Source: Apostichopus japonicus (Eukaryota; Echinodermata; Holothuroidea; Aspidochirotida; Stichopodidae). From it: a stretch of 64,000 bases of DNA. The notes under the pieces are model-generated. The model had not been told where the DNA came from. It saw only the letters and a program-made list of their open reading frames with translations, and made no database searches. The stretch covers positions 6,424,501-6,488,500 of the forward strand of contig NC_092580.1 in assembly GCF_037975245.1 (NCBI RefSeq), given 5' to 3'. The translations under genes and the position numbers were made by a program. Shown piece by piece: positions 62,201 through 64,000 of the stretch. Positions within the stretch are counted from its first letter, which is position 1. Each line of letters starts with the position of its first letter.

Positions 62201-62285
62201 CTGGACAGAGGCACCTGTCTGCCTCTACTGTCACCATGATCCCGAGGGTGAATGCCATTACAGCTGCTACCAGAAGTTTCTCCAT
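59255..62285 (-). CDS. Gene D: secreted TIMP/tensilin-like protein, 285 aa, four exons
   Basis: Exons are complement(62162-62285, 61335-61532, 60735-60862, 59255-59662) with AG/GT junctions and phases 1, 1, 0. The start is the only ATG before the signal sequence. The hydrophobic core ends V-E-A, and the most likely signal-peptidase cut leaves D-R before C25-L-C27. Core motifs are H-P-Q (31-33), C37, V-F-K-G (68-71), L-C-G-R (92-95) and Y-C-D-W (119-122), with C146 and C149. Exon 4 has cysteines at 183, 198, 205, 214, 225, 249 and 261 in the family spacing, with Y-N-P-V-A-S and C-E-T signatures. An N-I-T glycosylation site lies at 128-130. The tail after C261 is short (24 residues) and mildly basic. 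N-domain cysteines fall at 1, 3, 13, 69, 96 and 122 of the mature numbering, nearly those of TIMPs (1, 3, 13, 70, 99, 124). Confidence 0.9.
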
Positions 62286-62495
62286 TATAATCTATGAGGC
62301 AGATGTACTTTCAATAAATACTTGATAAAAATCTTTGGCGAAAAGTTGAAAACTTTAGTAGAGTTGTTTAAAACTTTGGTGAATACTTTTCTTCTCAAGT
62401 TAAAACGTGTTGATTTCTTCTTGTTGTTTGCTGGTCAGTCAAGTGGCTTCCAATCAAAGGCAACTCTGCTTCTGAGTTCAGCCAACAATTGCTGT

Positions 62496-62508
62496 GGCTT
62501 TTATTTCC
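62496..62508 (-). promoter_or_regulatory. TATA-like element of gene D
   Basis: The minus strand reads GGAAATAAAAGCC about 210 bases upstream of the ATG, similar to the element before gene C. It is a weak match to a TATA box. Confidence 0.3.
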
Positions 62509-62713
62509 TTTCAGTACCTGTAACTATTTCTGTCTACACCCCCACAGTGTTAGCACTAGAGCACACATATAATCTTCTATTTCCTGAGGGTGGAATCCAA
62601 CAATGTGAATAGCCACTTGTACAGGCAGTTGATTTCCTAAAAGTTTACACAATGCAGACGCAATGGAATGTGAATAACTGGCCTCCCCCTGGTTTGTTCG
62701 GATGTAGCTCCAA

Positions 62714-62721
62714 TGACGTCA
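62714..62721. promoter_or_regulatory. CRE-like palindrome upstream of gene D
   Basis: A perfect TGACGTCA palindrome, the classical CREB/ATF site, lies about 430 bases upstream of the gene D ATG. An AACCAATTG (CCAAT-type) motif is nearby at about 62738-62746. Both are short and could occur by chance. Confidence 0.3.
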
Positions 62722-64000
62722 CAAAACTACAAAATAGTCAATTGGTTTTCATTCCTGTCTGGGTCATCTATATACTGTTTTTGTTGAAAGGCATAGAAAC
62801 AAACAAAACTTCCTAATACAATATGAACTAGAAATCTCTACTGGAAGTTTGGACTTTCAACTGAAGTCACATAGCTTCATTAGAAATGATTGGTTATATT
62901 TATCTTGATTGTTTATAATTATATTTGCTTTAGTAGATTGGAATAGTTAAAACATTGCCACATTTTATAGATAAAAGATTTGGCACAGTAGTCATCAAAC
63001 TTCATCCTTTGTAAAATTTGATACAACTGTATTGGACATACCATAGTGTTTAATGAAACATATCACTGCAGGTTAATAGCTGTTACTTTGTGGTGTTGTA
63101 ACTCAAATGGTATTGACATGTTTCACAAGATTGAAACAGAAAATTAATCTGTAAGATATGCAATCATTAGTGAACAATGTCATGTGACAAATAAGTGGAA
63201 TGCAGCGGTTCCTTGTGTTAAAAAAATAGATAAAGTTGAAAACTGTTTTCTTCTTTTTGGCAAATATGAAATAATTAGTGATTTAATTTACTATAATCCA
63301 AGCAAATCTACAACAACAACAAAAGTGTCATGGAGAGAAAGATCATTATAACAATTTTGTTTCCATTATGAAATATTTGTTTGTTCACATGAATTGAAAT
63401 CTAGTTCTACTGTTTTATTTTAAGTTGCACTGAATGCAACCAGTGTACAGGTATTTGCTTTCCCAGCAGTTCGTCTTACCCCAGCCCACAGCCATCTTCC
63501 TGTTTAACATCTTTGATAATGCCTTTGTAGCCATTTCTGCAATTTGCAACAATAATTTCATTGTTCATAACTGTTTAATTGTTTTTTGTTTCTTTTTTAA
63601 GTAAATTTTCCATAACACAAGTAATTTAATCTCACTTTTTTTCAAAAAAAAAAAATTTTAAATTGTAGAGAACATATTCATTTTGTAGAGGGAAGATAGG
63701 CATGAAAGCCTGGGAAAGTTTGATGGACTGTTAGAAGAAGAGTTAATTGCTTAACTACTAATAACAACAAAAGCAAACTATAAACACCATCAAAGTTTGG
63801 ATCAATCATGTCCTGTGCATAGTATAAACCCAAGATTTATATTTTTCTTTTCATAAAAATAAATCTCTTCTGGAGGATCAGTTCCTGCGGTAATGTTTGT
63901 TATGGTTTCTATGTTTTTTATCGCTGAAGAACTGGTAGGCAACAACTAGCAGTACTATTTATTTGTGTTTCCTTCACACATATCCTTCCTGGATTATGAT
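62722..64000. other. Upstream flank of gene D, no gene
   Basis: AT-rich sequence with no domain-bearing frame or TIMP-type exon. Further family members could lie beyond the window. Confidence 0.45.

Overview
This is animal nuclear DNA, not bacterial. It is AT-rich, the genes are interrupted by spliced introns, and mobile-element debris and simple repeats are common. The only convincing host genes are a tandem family on the minus strand that encode secreted TIMP-like (NTR-fold) proteins of about 285-305 residues with an enlarged Cys-rich C-terminal domain and a charged tail. That architecture resembles tensilin, the TIMP-related tissue-stiffening protein of sea cucumber dermis. I therefore infer an echinoderm, most likely a holothurian; no species is proven by the sequence.

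Layout. 1-22.9 kb has no supported host gene. It holds hAT-type elements (4.4-4.9, 5.1-6.1, 16.3-16.8, 20.4-20.7 kb), a dead non-LTR retrotransposon (15.2-16.3 kb), a SINE fragment and short tandem repeats. 23.1-30.2 kb is TIMP/tensilin-like gene A (four exons), whose 5-kb first intron carries a TTAA-flanked DNA element. 30.8-34.1 kb holds a tRNA-derived SINE and a 1.5-kb AT-rich satellite-like array. At 34.5 kb lies an isolated but intact TIMP-type first exon (B). 38.2-41.4 kb is gene C. 41.5-59.2 kb is mostly gene-free, with two copies of a 360-bp inverted-repeat element, copies of a hAT family, a SINE and one unassigned candidate exon. 59.3-62.3 kb is gene D. 62.3-64 kb is promoter and intergenic sequence.

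Genes A, C and D share the same four-exon structure with identical intron phases (1, 1, 0). Their first exons are all 124 coding bases and place the first cysteine of the C-x-C motif at residue 25. They also share a C-terminal domain with seven aligned cysteines. They differ mainly at the N-terminus, where a free first cysteine is needed for metalloproteinase inhibition, and in the tail, which is acidic in A, basic then acidic in C, and short and mixed in D. The simplest reading is a tandemly duplicated extracellular-matrix family that has diverged in inhibitory capacity and charge. All exon joins are my own reading of splice signals and reading frames; no transcript or database search was available.
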